Below the pieces are notes generated by a model that did not search any database, was not told the origin of the DNA, and saw nothing but the letters and a program-made list of their open reading frames with translations. A DNA stretch of 64,000 bases from Halomonas beimenensis (GTDB lineage: Bacteria > Pseudomonadota > Gammaproteobacteria > Pseudomonadales > Halomonadaceae), in assembly GCF_002549795.1 (NCBI RefSeq), contig NZ_CP021435.1, positions 3,596,001-3,660,000 on the forward strand, in the 5' to 3' direction. The translations under genes and the position numbers were made by a program. This document shows positions 24,354-36,730 of this stretch, piece after piece. Each line of letters opens with the position of its first letter. The first letter of the stretch is position 1.

Positions 24354-25118
24354 TCAGCTGGCCGCCGGCTCCCGGGGCCGGGCGGCCTCCTCCGTCTCGG
24401 GACGCGGCACCTCGGAGATCTCGGCGAGGCGTGCCTCGATCCAGGCCTCGGTCTCGGCGAGCACCTCCTCGGGGCTGCGGCCCGCCGTGACGATGGGCTC
24501 GCCCACCACCAGCGACAGTCGCCCGGGATGCTTGACCCAATGGCGGCCCGGCCAGCGCTCCCCGGCGTTGTGGGCCACCGGCACCACCGGCACGCCGGCC
24601 CGGCAGGCGATGACGGCGCCGCTCTTGTTGTAGCGGCGCCGCTTGCCGGGGGCGACCCGCGTCCCCTCCGGGAAGATCAGCACGGAGAGCCCTTCCTCGA
24701 GCCGCGTCTTGCCCTGGGTCAGCACCTGCTTCATGGCCCGCGCCGGCTTGGAGCGATCCAGGGCGATGGGGTGCAGCAGGCGCAGGCCCCAGCCGAACAG
24801 GGGAATGTTCAGCAGTTCCTTCTTGAGCACGGTGCACACCGGCGGCTTGAGCAGCTGCAGGTAGATGGTCTCCCACTCGCACTGGTGGTTGGCCAGCAGC
24901 ACGCAGGGGCCCGCGGGCAGGCGCTCGAGGCCGCGAATCTCGTAGCGGACCCCGCAGGCCAGGCGGAACCAGGCGACGATGAAGTGGTTGTAGAGGTTGA
25001 GCAGCCGATAGCGCGACCGCAACGGCAGCAGCGGCGCGGGGGGCAGGAAGAGCACGCCGCACACCAGCATGGCCAGGAAGTAGCCGATGTAGAAGACGAT
25101 GCTGCGGATCACGCTCAT
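24354..25118 (-). CDS. PlsC-like 1-acyl-glycerol-3-phosphate acyltransferase family protein
   Basis: 254-residue membrane acyltransferase. The N-terminal hydrophobic segment (IVFYIGYFLAMLVCGVLFL) is followed by the acyl-transfer motif NHQCEWET (H78-x4-E83, the Glu variant found in the NHQ/KHQ-x-x-W-E-T subgroup of PlsC proteins) and FPEGTR for phosphate binding. It probably transfers acyl chains in phospholipid synthesis; whether it is the main PlsC of the cell is uncertain. The ATG at 25118 overlaps the upstream gene's stop (ATGA), which implies coupling to the RmlD-like protein. Confidence 0.85.
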   Translation of the reverse strand: MSVIRSIVFYIGYFLAMLVCGVLFLPPAPLLPLRSRYRLLNLYNHFIVAWFRLACGVRYEIRGLERLPAGPCVLLANHQCEWETIYLQLLKPPVCTVLKKELLNIPLFGWGLRLLHPIALDRSKPARAMKQVLTQGKTRLEEGLSVLIFPEGTRVAPGKRRRYNKSGAVIACRAGVPVVPVAHNAGERWPGRHWVKHPGRLSLVVGEPIVTAGRSPEEVLAETEAWIEARLAEISEVPRPETEEAARPREPAAS

Positions 25119-26008
25119 GTGTCGCGGGCCTCCTCGGTGGTGCCGGGGGCGTCGTCCCGGGCCAGGCACCAGGCATCCAGCATGCGGCCGACCTCGAGCC
25201 GCCAGGGCTTCTGGTGCACGCCGAAGACGTTGAGCACCCGGCGACAGTTGAGCACCCGGCGAAGCGGCTGGTCATGGTGGTGGCTGAGCGCCTTGACCCC
25301 TCCCAGGGCGACGGTCTCGCCGCGCCCCTCGAGGCGGGTATCGAGCTGGGTGCGGACCATGGACACGAAGGTGTAGGCGCTCACCGGCTCGGTACCGGCC
25401 AGGTGGTAGCTGCCCCAGGCCTCGGCGCCGCAGCACTGTTGGTGGAGCATGCCGATCAGCGCCATGGCCACGGCGTCGGCGGAGGTGGGGCAGAAGATGA
25501 CGTCCGCCTCGGCGCGGAGGTCCCCGCCGTCCACCAGGGTATCGAGCAGCTCGCCCAGCCAGGCATGGCTGCCCTCCAGGGCGAACAGCGGGCCCAGCCG
25601 CACGATCAGGTGACGGGGCAGCTCGGCGCGGATCCGGTCGCCGGTGGCCACCAGGCGACGCAGCCCCTCGTCGCGCGGCGCCGGGATCACGTGCTCGTCG
25701 ATGGGACTGTCGAAGCCGTCCTCGTAGAGCTGGTCGGACACGCACCAGGCCAGGGGGACGTCCCGCTCGCGGCAGGCCGCCATCCAGGCCTCCACCGCCT
25801 CGGCATGGGCCGTGACGGCGGACGGGTCGGCACTGAGCGGTCGCGACAGCGGCGGGATGACCAGGGCATCGGGGCGCACCTCGTCGAGGCGCGCCGGGCT
25901 CAGCGACAGCCGGGGCTCGATGACCAGCTCCACGTCGCTGCGGCGATTGGCTTCCCTCGCCAGGGCGAGGCTCAGGCAGTGTCCGGCATCCAGGATCAGC
26001 AGCTTCAC
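25115..26008 (-). CDS. RmlD-like sugar-nucleotide-binding protein with degenerate motifs
   Basis: 297-residue protein with overall RmlD/dTDP-4-dehydrorhamnose-reductase-like layout: N-terminal Rossmann strand KLLILDAG, SDQLYEDGFDSPIDEHVIPAP in the place of the usual STDYVFDG..PY.E.D.P.P, and a C-terminal LNCRRVLNVFGVHQKPW. The glycine-rich GxxGxxG loop is absent (LDAGHCLSLA), and the catalytic Tyr-x3-Lys is not evident (EGLRRLVATGD). It may therefore bind a nucleotide sugar without reducing it. It is translationally coupled to the acyltransferase. The function is unknown. Confidence 0.65.
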   Translation of the reverse strand: MKLLILDAGHCLSLALAREANRRSDVELVIEPRLSLSPARLDEVRPDALVIPPLSRPLSADPSAVTAHAEAVEAWMAACRERDVPLAWCVSDQLYEDGFDSPIDEHVIPAPRDEGLRRLVATGDRIRAELPRHLIVRLGPLFALEGSHAWLGELLDTLVDGGDLRAEADVIFCPTSADAVAMALIGMLHQQCCGAEAWGSYHLAGTEPVSAYTFVSMVRTQLDTRLEGRGETVALGGVKALSHHHDQPLRRVLNCRRVLNVFGVHQKPWRLEVGRMLDAWCLARDDAPGTTEEARDT

Positions 26009-26040
26009 GGTGGCTCCTCAGGGCTCGCCGACGGGCGATG

Positions 26041-26652
26041 TCAGAACGGGATCTCGTCGTCGAAGTCGTCGAAGCTGCCGGGGTCCGGGGCCCCGAAGTT
26101 GCCGCCCTGCTGCTGACCGCCCCCCTGGTTGGGCGCCGGCTGGGGCGCGGGGCGCTGCTGCTGGCCGCGGCCATAGTTGCCACCGCCCTGCTGGGGTTGG
26201 CCGCCGAAGCCGCCGCCTTGCTGGGGGGGCTGGCCACCGTAGTTGCCGCCCTGCTGGGGCTGCCCGCCGAAGTTGCCGCCCTGGGGAGGCATGCCGCCGC
26301 CCATCTCGCCGCCGCTCCGGGAGTCGAGCATCTGCATGTCGTTGGCGACGATCTCGGTGGTGTAGCGATCCTGGCCGTTCTGGTCCTGCCACTTGCGCGT
26401 CTGCAGGCGACCCTCGACATAGACCCGCGACCCCTTGCGCAGGTACTGCTGGGAGATCTCGGCCAGCTTGTTGAACATCACCACCCGGTGCCATTCGGTA
26501 CGCTCCTGGCGCTGACCGCTCTGGCGGTCGGTCCAGGTGTCGGTGGTGGCGAGGTTGAGGTTGGCCACCGCGGTGCCGGAGGGCGTGAAGCGCACGTCCG
26601 GATCCTGGCCGAGGTTGCCGATGAGGATGACCTTGTTGACGCCACGGGCCAT
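26041..26652 (-). CDS. ssb: Single-stranded DNA-binding protein
   Basis: 203-residue SSB. The OB-fold domain (1-112) begins [22 protein letters not shown] and contains [29 protein letters not shown] (fragments of the DNA-binding face). The linker (about 118-190) is an unusually Gly/Gln-rich repeat region ([16 protein letters not shown] units). The acidic tip [10 protein letters not shown], which recruits repair and replication partners, is intact. The ATG at 26652 has an AAGGAG RBS. It follows the MFS gene in the same direction, with uvrA divergent beyond it, the same neighbourhood as in pseudomonads. Confidence 0.97.
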   Translation of the reverse strand: MARGVNKVILIGNLGQDPDVRFTPSGTAVANLNLATTDTWTDRQSGQRQERTEWHRVVMFNKLAEISQQYLRKGSRVYVEGRLQTRKWQDQNGQDRYTTEIVANDMQMLDSRSGGEMGGGMPPQGGNFGGQPQQGGNYGGQPPQQGGGFGGQPQQGGGNYGRGQQQRPAPQPAPNQGGGQQQGGNFGAPDPGSFDDFDDEIPF

Positions 26653-26688
26653 GGTTGACTCCTTCTCGAATACGTAATGCTGCGGTTC

Positions 26689-26711
26689 GGCGGCCCGCTG
26701 ACGGGGCCGCC
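26689..26711 (-). terminator. Stem-loop between the MFS gene and ssb
   Basis: GGCGGCCC and GGGCCGCC form an 8-bp stem about 30 nt past the MFS stop codon and before ssb. No U-tract follows on the minus strand, so it may only attenuate or stabilise the transcript. Confidence 0.35.
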
Positions 26712-26741
26712 CTCGTGTCATGGTCTCACGACCCGGCGGGT

Positions 26742-28136
26742 TCAGGTACCGTCCCGCTTCTCTCCCGGGGAGATCAACGACTCCAGGGCCCGCTCGTCCA
26801 GGCGCTGGCGGTCGACCTTGAGGTAGGCCAGGCGCTCCTCGGGCACCACCATGACGTCCTCGACCCCGGCCACCTGGGCGAACTTCTCCATCAGGGTGTC
26901 CAGGGCATCATCATGGTGGCTGTCGTCCAGGGCGACCACCTCGCTGGACAGGTGCCGCGGAGGCGCCATGCCGGCCATCAGCACCAGCCAGGCCAGCCCC
27001 AGCAGGGCCGCGCCGACGAAGACCGCGGACAAGCCCCACTGCTGCGACAGGGCGCCCCCCAGCAGCCCGCCCAGGAAGGCGCCCAGGAACTGGCTGGTGG
27101 AGTAGAGGCCCATGGCCGTACCCTTGGCGCCGGCGGGCGCCAGCTTGCTGAGCATGGAGGGCAGGGTCGCCTCGAGCAGGTTGAAGGCGACGAAGAACAC
27201 CAGCAGCCAGCCCAGCAGGGCCCAGGCCCCGTCGGCCAGCCCCGCCAGGCCGGCGAGGCTCAGGGTGATGGTGCCGATCGCCCCCAGGCACATGGCCTTC
27301 ATGCGGCGCCGCTTCTCGGCGACGATCACCAGCGGCACCATGGCCACGAAGGCGAGCGCCATCACGCCCAGGTAGACCCAGCCATGGGCCTCGGCGGCGA
27401 AGCCGGCCTCGACCAGCCGGAAGGGCACGGCGACGAAGATCGCCATCAGGATCAGGTGCAGGGCGAAGATCGAGGCGTCCATGCGCCACAGATCCAGCCG
27501 GCCGAGGATGGCCTTGAGCTGGCCGCGATCGAGTCCCACGTCCCGGTGGCCCCGGCGGCGTGGTGCCGGGGGCACCAGCTTCCAGAGCACGGCGAGCCCC
27601 AGCAGGGACAGGGCGGCGGTGAGCCAGAAGATCCCCGACAGGCCGAAGCGCGCCGAGACCAGCGGCCCGAGCACCATGGCCACCGCGAAGGCCACGCCGA
27701 TCGACAGCCCGATGGTGGCCATGGCGGCGGTGCGCACCTGCTCGCGGGTCTGGTCGGCGAGCAGGGCCATGATCGCCGCGGCCACGGCGCCACTGCCCTG
27801 CAGGCAGCGCCCCAGGATGACGCCGCCGATGCTCTCGGCCTGGGCGGCGACGACGCTGCCGAGCATGAACAGCAGAAGGCCGATCGCGATCACCGGCTTG
27901 CGGCCGATGCGGTCGGACACCAGCCCGAAGGGAATCTGCAGGGCGGCCTGGGTCAGGCCATAGACGCCGAGCGCCAGGCCCACCAGCAACGGGGTGGCGC
28001 CGGCGAGGTCGTCGGCATGCAGCGCCAGCACCGGCAGCACCATGAACAGGCCCAGCATGCGCGAGGCATAGAGGCCGGCCAGGCCGGTGATGGCACGACG
28101 CTCGGAGGCTAACAGCAGTCCTGAGACCTTTCGCAT
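26742..28136 (-). CDS. MFS transporter with a C-terminal cytosolic domain
   Basis: 464-residue major facilitator protein with 12 hydrophobic segments. The MFS loop 2-3 motif is visible as [17 protein letters not shown]. The C-terminal ~65 residues after the last helix ([41 protein letters not shown]) form a soluble alpha/beta extension seen in relatives located next to ssb/uvrA in Pseudomonas. The substrate is unknown; an efflux role is guessed from the family. The start at 28136 (MRKVSG) is favoured by length; an in-frame ATG at 28187 would add 17 atypical residues, and neither has a strong RBS. Confidence 0.83.
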   Translation of the reverse strand: MRKVSGLLLASERRAITGLAGLYASRMLGLFMVLPVLALHADDLAGATPLLVGLALGVYGLTQAALQIPFGLVSDRIGRKPVIAIGLLLFMLGSVVAAQAESIGGVILGRCLQGSGAVAAAIMALLADQTREQVRTAAMATIGLSIGVAFAVAMVLGPLVSARFGLSGIFWLTAALSLLGLAVLWKLVPPAPRRRGHRDVGLDRGQLKAILGRLDLWRMDASIFALHLILMAIFVAVPFRLVEAGFAAEAHGWVYLGVMALAFVAMVPLVIVAEKRRRMKAMCLGAIGTITLSLAGLAGLADGAWALLGWLLVFFVAFNLLEATLPSMLSKLAPAGAKGTAMGLYSTSQFLGAFLGGLLGGALSQQWGLSAVFVGAALLGLAWLVLMAGMAPPRHLSSEVVALDDSHHDDALDTLMEKFAQVAGVEDVMVVPEERLAYLKVDRQRLDERALESLISPGEKRDGT

Positions 28137-28316
28137 AGCGGATCGCGGTTCCGTGGGCAGGGCCGGACGGCCCGGAATGGACCGCATATTCTAGCGGCTC
28201 GCCACCCCCCAGGGAAAGCCGACACCGGACCAGGGCCATCGCCGTCAGATCCGACGAGGGACGCCGGGGCCGGGTCGACGGCCCCCCACGAACGACGACG
28301 CCAACCGGGCGGGGCT

Positions 28317-28346
28317 TTGCCGGGGCATGGCGGGGGCTCGTATAAT
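28317..28346 (+). promoter_or_regulatory. Sigma70-type promoter of uvrA
   Basis: Perfect -10 TATAAT at 28341-28346, with TTGCCG (4 of 6) at 28317-28322 and an 18-bp spacer, 31 nt before the uvrA start. No LexA box (CTGT-N8-ACAG) was seen nearby. Confidence 0.7.
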
Positions 28347-28376
28347 CGACCTTTTGCCGTGGCCCGCGAGGTGGGA

Positions 28377-31241
<2,865 letters not shown>

Positions 31242-31263
31242 CCCCCGCCGGACCGGATTGACC

Positions 31264-31300
31264 GACGAACGACGCCGCCCCCGGGGGGACGGCGTTCGTC
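31264..31300. terminator. Hairpin between convergent uvrA and dctM
   Basis: GACGAACG (31264-31271) pairs with CGTTCGTC (31293-31300), with further GCCG/CGGC pairing across a small bulge and a C/G-rich loop. The position between converging genes suggests a bidirectional terminator. Confidence 0.6.
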
Positions 31301-31323
31301 CTCGTCGCGCGATCCGGGATGTC

Positions 31324-32643
31324 CTAGAACAGCTGGTTGGGCAGCCAGAGGGCGATCTGGGGGAAGGCCACGATCAGCGCCAGGCCGATGACCTGCAACA
31401 TCACGAAAGGTAACGCCGAGCGGTAGATGTCGACGATGGTGATGTGCGAGGGCGCCACCGAGCGCATGTAGAAGAGGTTGTAGCCGAACGGGGGCGTCAG
31501 GTAGGCCGACTGCATGCTGAGGATGAACAGCACGGCGAACCAGGTGGTGTCGAAGCCCAGGTCGCTGACGATCGGCACGTACAGCGGCACGGTGATGAAG
31601 ATGATCGCGAAGTCGTCGAGGAACATCCCCAGCAGGAAGTAGCTGGCCAGCATGGCGATGATCACCGCATAGGGCGAGAGCGCATAGTCCTCGATCATCT
31701 CGCTGACCACCATCCCGGCCCCCAGCCCCACGTAGATCTTGCTGAAGAAGACCGCGGCGATGGCGATCCACAGCAGCATGCCGGTGATCTTGGTGGTGGA
31801 GAGCATCGCATAGCGCAGCAGCTTCCAGCTGGCACGCCCCCGCAGCCACGGGATCAGCAGCGCCCCGGCGGCGCCGATGGCCGAGGCCTCCGACGGCGAG
31901 GTCACGCCCCCGATGATGCAGCCCAGCACGGTGACGACCAGCAGGCCCGGCGCGATCAGGTAGCGCAGCGCCTTGAGCCGGTCGACCAGACCGTAGCGCT
32001 CCTCCGGCGGCGCGGGGGGGCCCATCTCGGGCCGGAGCCGGCAGCGGACCAGGATATAGAGGATGTAGATCCCGGCCAGCATCAGCCCCGGCACCAGGCC
32101 CGCGGCGAACAGCTTGCCGACGGAGTCCCGGGACAGGAAGGCGTAGATGATCATCAGCACGCTGGGCGGGATCAGGAAGCCCAGGGCGCCGCCGGCCATG
32201 ATGGTGCCGGTCACCAGACGCTTCTCGTAGCCGCGCTTGAGCATCGCCGGCAGGGCGATGATGCCCAGGCTGACCGTCGCCGCGCCGGAGACCCCGGCCA
32301 TGGCGGCGATCAGCGCGCACACCAGCACCGTGCCGACGCCCAGGCCGCCGGGCACCCCGCCCATCAGCTTGTGGATCATCTCGAAGAGGTCGTCGGTGAT
32401 GCCGGAGCGCTCCAGCACCAGCCCCATGAAGATGAACAGCGGCAGGGACACCAGCAGGAAGTTGTCCATGGCGCCGTACGCCGAGGCCAGCAGCAGGTCG
32501 AGCCCGCCGGGACCGAACATCAGGAAGGCGCTGCCCATGCCCGAGATCATCAGGGCGAAGGTCAGGGGGGCGCCCATGGCCATCAGCACCAGCATGGAGG
32601 CGAACATGATGGCGGTTATCGTCAGAGGCTCCAATCCAGCCAT
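31324..32643 (-). CDS. dctM: TRAP transporter large permease (DctM)
   Basis: 439-residue DctM-type protein with about 12 membrane segments. It is the large, ion-coupled channel subunit of a tripartite ATP-independent periplasmic transporter. Conserved segments include LLVSLPLFIFMGLVLERSGI, AAMAGVSGAATVSLGIIALPAML, LGFLIPPSVLMIIYAFL and TPPFGYNLFYMR. It is the last gene of dctPQM, 84 nt after dctQ. The substrate is probably a carboxylate-type compound, but it is not deducible here. Confidence 0.93.
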   Translation of the reverse strand: MAGLEPLTITAIMFASMLVLMAMGAPLTFALMISGMGSAFLMFGPGGLDLLLASAYGAMDNFLLVSLPLFIFMGLVLERSGITDDLFEMIHKLMGGVPGGLGVGTVLVCALIAAMAGVSGAATVSLGIIALPAMLKRGYEKRLVTGTIMAGGALGFLIPPSVLMIIYAFLSRDSVGKLFAAGLVPGLMLAGIYILYILVRCRLRPEMGPPAPPEERYGLVDRLKALRYLIAPGLLVVTVLGCIIGGVTSPSEASAIGAAGALLIPWLRGRASWKLLRYAMLSTTKITGMLLWIAIAAVFFSKIYVGLGAGMVVSEMIEDYALSPYAVIIAMLASYFLLGMFLDDFAIIFITVPLYVPIVSDLGFDTTWFAVLFILSMQSAYLTPPFGYNLFYMRSVAPSHITIVDIYRSALPFVMLQVIGLALIVAFPQIALWLPNQLF

Positions 32644-32727
32644 AAGGGGAAACCTTGTCGGGACATGCCGGGCATGTCGGTGATAGCGAGGGAGGCCGCG
32701 CCCGGCGGGGCGCGGCGCCGTCGGGGA

Positions 32728-33258
32728 TCAGTCGTCGTCGCGCGGATCGTCGTAGTCGACGCCGAGCAGGCGCAGCAGGGCGCGCACCAGTTCGGCGAGG
32801 GTCTGCAGCATCAGCAGGCCGACCCCGAGGGGGATGGTGGACTTGATCGGATACAGCGGCGGCTGCCAGACGCTCATGTTGGAAAACTCGCCGGTGCGCC
32901 AGGACTCGTAGGCGAAGTCCACCGCCAGGCGGAAGAAGACGGCGAGCACCAGCAGCGCCAGGCCGAACACCACCAGGTCACAGAAGGCCTTGAGGCGGGG
33001 CGGCATCAGGCCGTAGATCACCTCGCTGCGCACATGGCCGTGATGACGCAGCGTATAGCTGCCCGCCAGGATGCACAGGGCGCCGTAGAACATGGTCGAC
33101 AGCTCATGGCCCCAGATCGTCGGCGAGTTCAGGAAGTAGCGGGAGACGATCTCGAACAGCAGCACGCCGATCAACGCGATGGTCAGCCAGGAGACGACCC
33201 GCCCGACCCAGTCGGACAGGCCATCCTGGGCCACCAGATAGCGGCTCACCTTGCTCAC
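32728..33258 (-). CDS. dctQ: TRAP transporter small permease (DctQ)
   Basis: 176-residue protein with four membrane helices (VSWLTIALIGVLLFEIV, FYGALCILAGSYTL, FCDLVVFGLALLVLAVFF, IPLGVGLLMLQTLAELV) and the family motif RHHGHVRSEVIY after helix 2. It forms the membrane complex with DctM. The start is GTG, sharing one base with the dctP stop codon (TAGTG), so translation is coupled. The acidic C-terminal tail (DYDDPRDDD) is unremarkable. Confidence 0.9.
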   Translation of the reverse strand: MSKVSRYLVAQDGLSDWVGRVVSWLTIALIGVLLFEIVSRYFLNSPTIWGHELSTMFYGALCILAGSYTLRHHGHVRSEVIYGLMPPRLKAFCDLVVFGLALLVLAVFFRLAVDFAYESWRTGEFSNMSVWQPPLYPIKSTIPLGVGLLMLQTLAELVRALLRLLGVDYDDPRDDD

Positions 33259-34268
33259 TACAGACGCCCCTGTTCCTTGGCATTCTCGACCAGGATCTCG
33301 ATGGCCCGGGCGTTACGCTCGGACTTCTCGGCCTCCTCCTGCCAGACGACCTGGGCGGCTTCGGTCAGGCGCCGGGAATCCTCCTCGGGCAGCGAGGCGA
33401 ACTCGAACATCTCGCCCTCCTCGATGATCCGCTGGTTGCCCTCCTCGAGCCAGGCGTGGATGTCGCTGGCGTACTGCTCCACGGCGTCGCGCAGGATGTC
33501 GCGGTGCTCTTCGGACAGCTCCTCCCAGGTGGACTCGTTGACGATGGCGGTCTCGGTCCAGCCGGGATTGAGCATGTTCAGGAAGGTGTAGTGCTCGGCG
33601 GCCTCGTTGAGCTTGAGCTGCTCGTACTCCACGGGCCCGCCGTAGATGGCGCCGTCGATCACCCCGGTGGACAGCCCGACGTAGAGCTCCTGGGCAGGCA
33701 GGTAGACGGTGGGAATGTCGAAGGCCTGCAGCACCCGGGCCATCTGGCCGGTGGCGCGGATCTTCATCGACTGCAGGTCTTCCAGGCTGGAGACCGGCTC
33801 CTTGGTCAGCAGGTCATAGTTGCTGCCGTAGCCATGGCCGAGCAGCACCACGCCCTTCTCGGCGTAGGCGTCCTCGAGGAGCTCGTTGAGCCCCTTGTCC
33901 TCGAAGATGGTCCGCGCCTCCTCGGTGCTGGTCCAGGCCCCCGGCAGGCCGGCCTCGATGTTGCCCAGGTCGACCTGGCCGGGCCAGTAGCTGCCCACGC
34001 CGTAGGCGACGTCGATGGAGCCGCGGGAAACGGCATCGACGAACTGGTCGCTGTCCACCAGCTCGCCGCCGCGGAAGTAGTGGATGCGCAGTTCGCCGTC
34101 GCTGGCCTCGCGCACCTGGTCCTGCATCTTCTCGGCGATCTCGTCCATCTCGGTGCCGTAGAAGGTATGGAAGCGAATCCGGGTGGTGTCGGCCAGGGTC
34201 GCGGAACTGGCGACCAGCGCGGCCAGGGAGGCGAACACGGCGACTTTCGAGGGGAACATCGTCTTCAT
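33258..34268 (-). CDS. dctP: TRAP transporter substrate-binding protein (DctP)
   Basis: 336-residue periplasmic binding protein. A signal peptide is visible, with cleavage predicted after A26 (ATLA|DTTR). The DctP-fold segments include YFRGGELVDSDQFVDAVSRGSIDVAYGVG and SMKIRATGQMARVLQAFDIPTVYLPAQELYVGL; the Arg in KIRATG is the usual carboxylate-binding arginine. That points to an organic-acid substrate, not identified. It is the first gene of the TRAP operon. The upstream 320 nt carry AT-rich promoter-like sequence. Confidence 0.93.
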   Translation of the reverse strand: MKTMFPSKVAVFASLAALVASSATLADTTRIRFHTFYGTEMDEIAEKMQDQVREASDGELRIHYFRGGELVDSDQFVDAVSRGSIDVAYGVGSYWPGQVDLGNIEAGLPGAWTSTEEARTIFEDKGLNELLEDAYAEKGVVLLGHGYGSNYDLLTKEPVSSLEDLQSMKIRATGQMARVLQAFDIPTVYLPAQELYVGLSTGVIDGAIYGGPVEYEQLKLNEAAEHYTFLNMLNPGWTETAIVNESTWEELSEEHRDILRDAVEQYASDIHAWLEEGNQRIIEEGEMFEFASLPEEDSRRLTEAAQVVWQEEAEKSERNARAIEILVENAKEQGRL

Positions 34269-34530
34269 GGAATCCTCACGTCATGCACGTTGTTGGTTGT
34301 ATTGGCACACGCAACATCTCGGTGTCTCTCGACCCTGCATGCGGTCAGCGATCGGCGGGCGCGCGAAGCCCCACGACCGACCGATGCGTTGAGTAAATCA
34401 CACGGGTGTTCATCATTCCACTTATCAGCGTGATACTTTGGTTGATTGTAGATGTTATTATTTTTTGTCGACTTCAAATTGACCCAGATCAGAGGCGGGG
34501 CCACGCCGCCTGCGAGAGCCGGGCGAAAAA
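34269..34530 (-). promoter_or_regulatory. AT-rich intergenic region upstream of dctP
   Basis: The gap between dctP and the ribosomal block contains no gene I can support. Its middle (34400-34485) is far more AT-rich than the surroundings. On the minus strand TCGACA (34466-34471) and TACAAT (34445-34450), each 5 of 6 to consensus but with a short 15-bp spacer, form a candidate promoter. That leaves a long leader of about 170 nt before dctP. Confidence 0.35.
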
Positions 34531-34558
34531 AAACCGGCTCCCTGCAGGGAGCCGGTTT
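34526..34558 (-). terminator. Rho-independent terminator of the alpha/ribosomal operon
   Basis: The arms AAACCGGCTCCCTG / CAGGGAGCCGGTTT (34531-34558) form a perfect stem. On the minus strand it is followed by a run of eight U residues (A-run at 34526-34533 on the plus strand). It lies about 30 nt past the rplQ stop and ends the 29-kb ribosomal block. Confidence 0.92.
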
Positions 34559-34589
34559 GGGGTGTCGGACCGGGAAGGCCGGGCGAGGA

Positions 34590-34973
34590 TCAGTCCTCGG
34601 CGGCTTCCTCGACGACCGGACGGTCGACCAGTTCGACGTAGGCCATGGGGGCGTTGTCGCCGGTGCGGTAGCCGCACTTGAGCACACGGACGTAGCCGCC
34701 CGGACGCTCGGCGTAACGCGGGCCCAGCTCGTTGAAGAGCTTGCCGACCGCTTCCTTGGAGCGGGTGCGGCTGAAGGCCAGGCGACGATTGGCGACGCTG
34801 TCCTGCTTGGCCAGGGTGATCAGCGGCTCGATATGACGACGCAGCTCCTTGGCCTTGGGCAGGGTTGTCTTGATCACTTCGTGCTCGACCAGCGACACGC
34901 ACATGTTCTTGAACATGGCCTGACGGTGCGAGCTGGTACGATTCAGGTGACGACCACTCTTACGATGACGCAT
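34590..34973 (-). CDS. rplQ: 50S ribosomal protein L17
   Basis: 127-residue L17, which lies near the peptide exit tunnel of the large subunit. [24 protein letters not shown] and the [17 protein letters not shown] stretch are diagnostic; the length matches E. coli (127). It is the last gene of the alpha operon, 39 nt after rpoA, and precedes a strong terminator. A short acidic C-terminal end (EEAAED) replaces the E. coli tail. Confidence 0.97.
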   Translation of the reverse strand: MRHRKSGRHLNRTSSHRQAMFKNMCVSLVEHEVIKTTLPKAKELRRHIEPLITLAKQDSVANRRLAFSRTRSKEAVGKLFNELGPRYAERPGGYVRVLKCGYRTGDNAPMAYVELVDRPVVEEAAED

Positions 34974-35012
34974 GGTTGTGATTCCTTACCAAACTGGGAC
35001 TCGAGTCGACGC

Positions 35013-36011
35013 TCACGCGGAGGCCTTGTCGTCCTTCAGGCTAGCGGGGGGCCAGTTTTCCAGCCGCATGCCCAGGGACAGACCACGGGCGGCCAACACG
35101 TCCTTGATCTCGTTCAGGGACTTCTTGCCGAGGTTCGGGGTCTTCAGCAGCTCCACCTCGGTGCGCTGGATCAGGTCCCCGATGTAGTAGATGTTCTCGG
35201 CCTTCAGGCAGTTGGCGCTGCGGACGGTCAACTCGAGATCGTCTACGGGGCGCAGCAGGATCGGATCGATATGATCCTCTTCCTCCTCCACTTCCTGTTC
35301 CTTGTCGGCCTCCAGGTCGACGAACGCGGCCAGCTGCTCCTGCAGGATGGTCGCGCTGCGACGGATGGCCTCCTCCGGATCCAGGGTGCCGTCGGTCTGC
35401 AGGTCGAGGATCAGCTTGTCGAGGTCGGTACGCTGCTCGACACGCGCGGCCTCGACCGAGTAGGAGACCCGACGCACGGGGCTGAAGGTCGCATCCAGCT
35501 GCAGACGGCCGATGGCACGAGACTCGTCGTCGGCGTCGGTGCGGGCGTCCGCCGGCTCGTAACCACGGCCGCGGGCCACCTTGAGCTGCATCTTCAGCTC
35601 GGCACCCTCGTTGACGTGGGCGATGACGTGCTCGGGGTTGACGATCTCGACGTCATGGTCGAGCGCGATGTCACCTGCGGTCACGACGGCCGGGCCCTGC
35701 TTGTTCAGCGAGAGCACCGCCTCGTCGCGGCTGTGCATCTTGATCGCCACGTCCTTGAGGTTCAGGAGGATTTCGATGACATCTTCCTGGACGCCCTCGA
35801 TCGCGCTGTACTCGTGGTCGACCCCGGCGATCTCGGCCTCCACCACGGCACAGCCGGGCATGGACGAGAGCAGGATGCGACGCAGTGCATTGCCCAGAGT
35901 GTGGCCGAAGCCCCGCTCGAAAGGCTCGAGCACGATCTTCGCGTGATCTGTGCTGATCTCTTCGACCTTGATGTCGCGAGGACGGAGAAACTCTGTCACT
36001 GAACGCTGCAT
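35013..36011 (-). CDS. rpoA: RNA polymerase alpha subunit
   Basis: 332-residue alpha subunit (E. coli 329). The N-terminal assembly domain includes [30 protein letters not shown]. The C-terminal domain that contacts UP elements and activators includes [27 protein letters not shown], with the conserved Arg/Asn positions. It lies between rpsD and rplQ, as in the classical alpha operon. The rpsD-rpoA spacer of 86 nt contains a GC-rich stem that may tune rpoA expression. Confidence 0.98.
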   Translation of the reverse strand: MQRSVTEFLRPRDIKVEEISTDHAKIVLEPFERGFGHTLGNALRRILLSSMPGCAVVEAEIAGVDHEYSAIEGVQEDVIEILLNLKDVAIKMHSRDEAVLSLNKQGPAVVTAGDIALDHDVEIVNPEHVIAHVNEGAELKMQLKVARGRGYEPADARTDADDESRAIGRLQLDATFSPVRRVSYSVEAARVEQRTDLDKLILDLQTDGTLDPEEAIRRSATILQEQLAAFVDLEADKEQEVEEEEDHIDPILLRPVDDLELTVRSANCLKAENIYYIGDLIQRTEVELLKTPNLGKKSLNEIKDVLAARGLSLGMRLENWPPASLKDDKASA

Positions 36012-36097
36012 GATGAATACCTTTCAGGCTGCCAAACGGATACTCGGTAGTGAAGACCGCCCCCCGTCGCCGGAGGGCGGCACGGCCTGGCCGTGGA

Positions 36098-36718
36098 TTA
36101 CTTCGAGTACAGCTCGACGATCAGTTGCTCATTGATGTCGGCAGACAGGTCGCCGCGCTCAGGCAGAGCCTTGAAAGTGCCTTCCATCTTCTTGGCGTCG
36201 GTCTCGACCCAGGCCACGTCGCCGCGGTTGGCGGCGATGCCCAGGGCGTTCTGGATACGGGCCTGGTTCTTGGCCTTCTCGCGAACGGAGACCACGTCAC
36301 CCGGCTTGACCTGGTAGGACGCCACGTTGACGGTCTTGCCGTTGACGGCGATGGCCTTGTGGCTGACCAGCTGGCGTGCCTCGGCACGCGTGGCGCCGAA
36401 GCCCATGCGGTAGACGACGTTGTCCAGTCGGGATTCGAGAAGCTGCAGCAACAGCTCGCCGGTCGCGCCCTTCAGGCGGGCCGCTTCCTTGTAGTAGTTG
36501 CGGAACTGCTTCTCGAGCACGCCGTACATGCGGCGTACTTTCTGCTTCTCGCGAAGCTGCAAGCCGTAGTCGGAAATCCGCTGACGACGCTGGCCGTGCA
36601 CACCCGGGATCTGCTCGGATTTGCACTTCTTCTCGAAGGGAGTGACACCGCTCTTCAGGAAGAGGTCGGTGCCTTCACGACGAGACAGTTTGCACTTCGG
36701 TCCAATATAACGAGCCAT
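36098..36718 (-). CDS. rpsD: 30S ribosomal protein S4
   Basis: 206-residue S4, a primary 16S rRNA-binding assembly protein. In E. coli it is also the translational repressor of the alpha operon. [21 protein letters not shown] and the S4 RNA-binding domain ([24 protein letters not shown]) are clear. No CxxC zinc motif is present, so it is the C-minus type. It follows rpsK after 12 nt. Confidence 0.98.
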   Translation of the reverse strand: MARYIGPKCKLSRREGTDLFLKSGVTPFEKKCKSEQIPGVHGQRRQRISDYGLQLREKQKVRRMYGVLEKQFRNYYKEAARLKGATGELLLQLLESRLDNVVYRMGFGATRAEARQLVSHKAIAVNGKTVNVASYQVKPGDVVSVREKAKNQARIQNALGIAANRGDVAWVETDAKKMEGTFKALPERGDLSADINEQLIVELYSK

Positions 36719-36730
36719 GAATCTGTCTCC

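Noticed and set aside
24850..24900. H-x4-E instead of H-x4-D in the acyltransferase as a broken active site
   Set aside because: The NHQ/KHQ-x-x-W-E-T form is, as I recall it, a known functional variant in PlsC relatives of other proteobacteria.
26090..26300. Repeated units in ssb that could look like a short tandem repeat or CRISPR-like array
   Set aside because: They encode the Gly/Gln-rich linker of SSB in frame, with no spacers of constant length.
28188..28376. SOS (LexA) box upstream of uvrA
   Set aside because: No CTGT-N8-ACAG or close variant found; the region shows an ordinary -10 TATAAT promoter.
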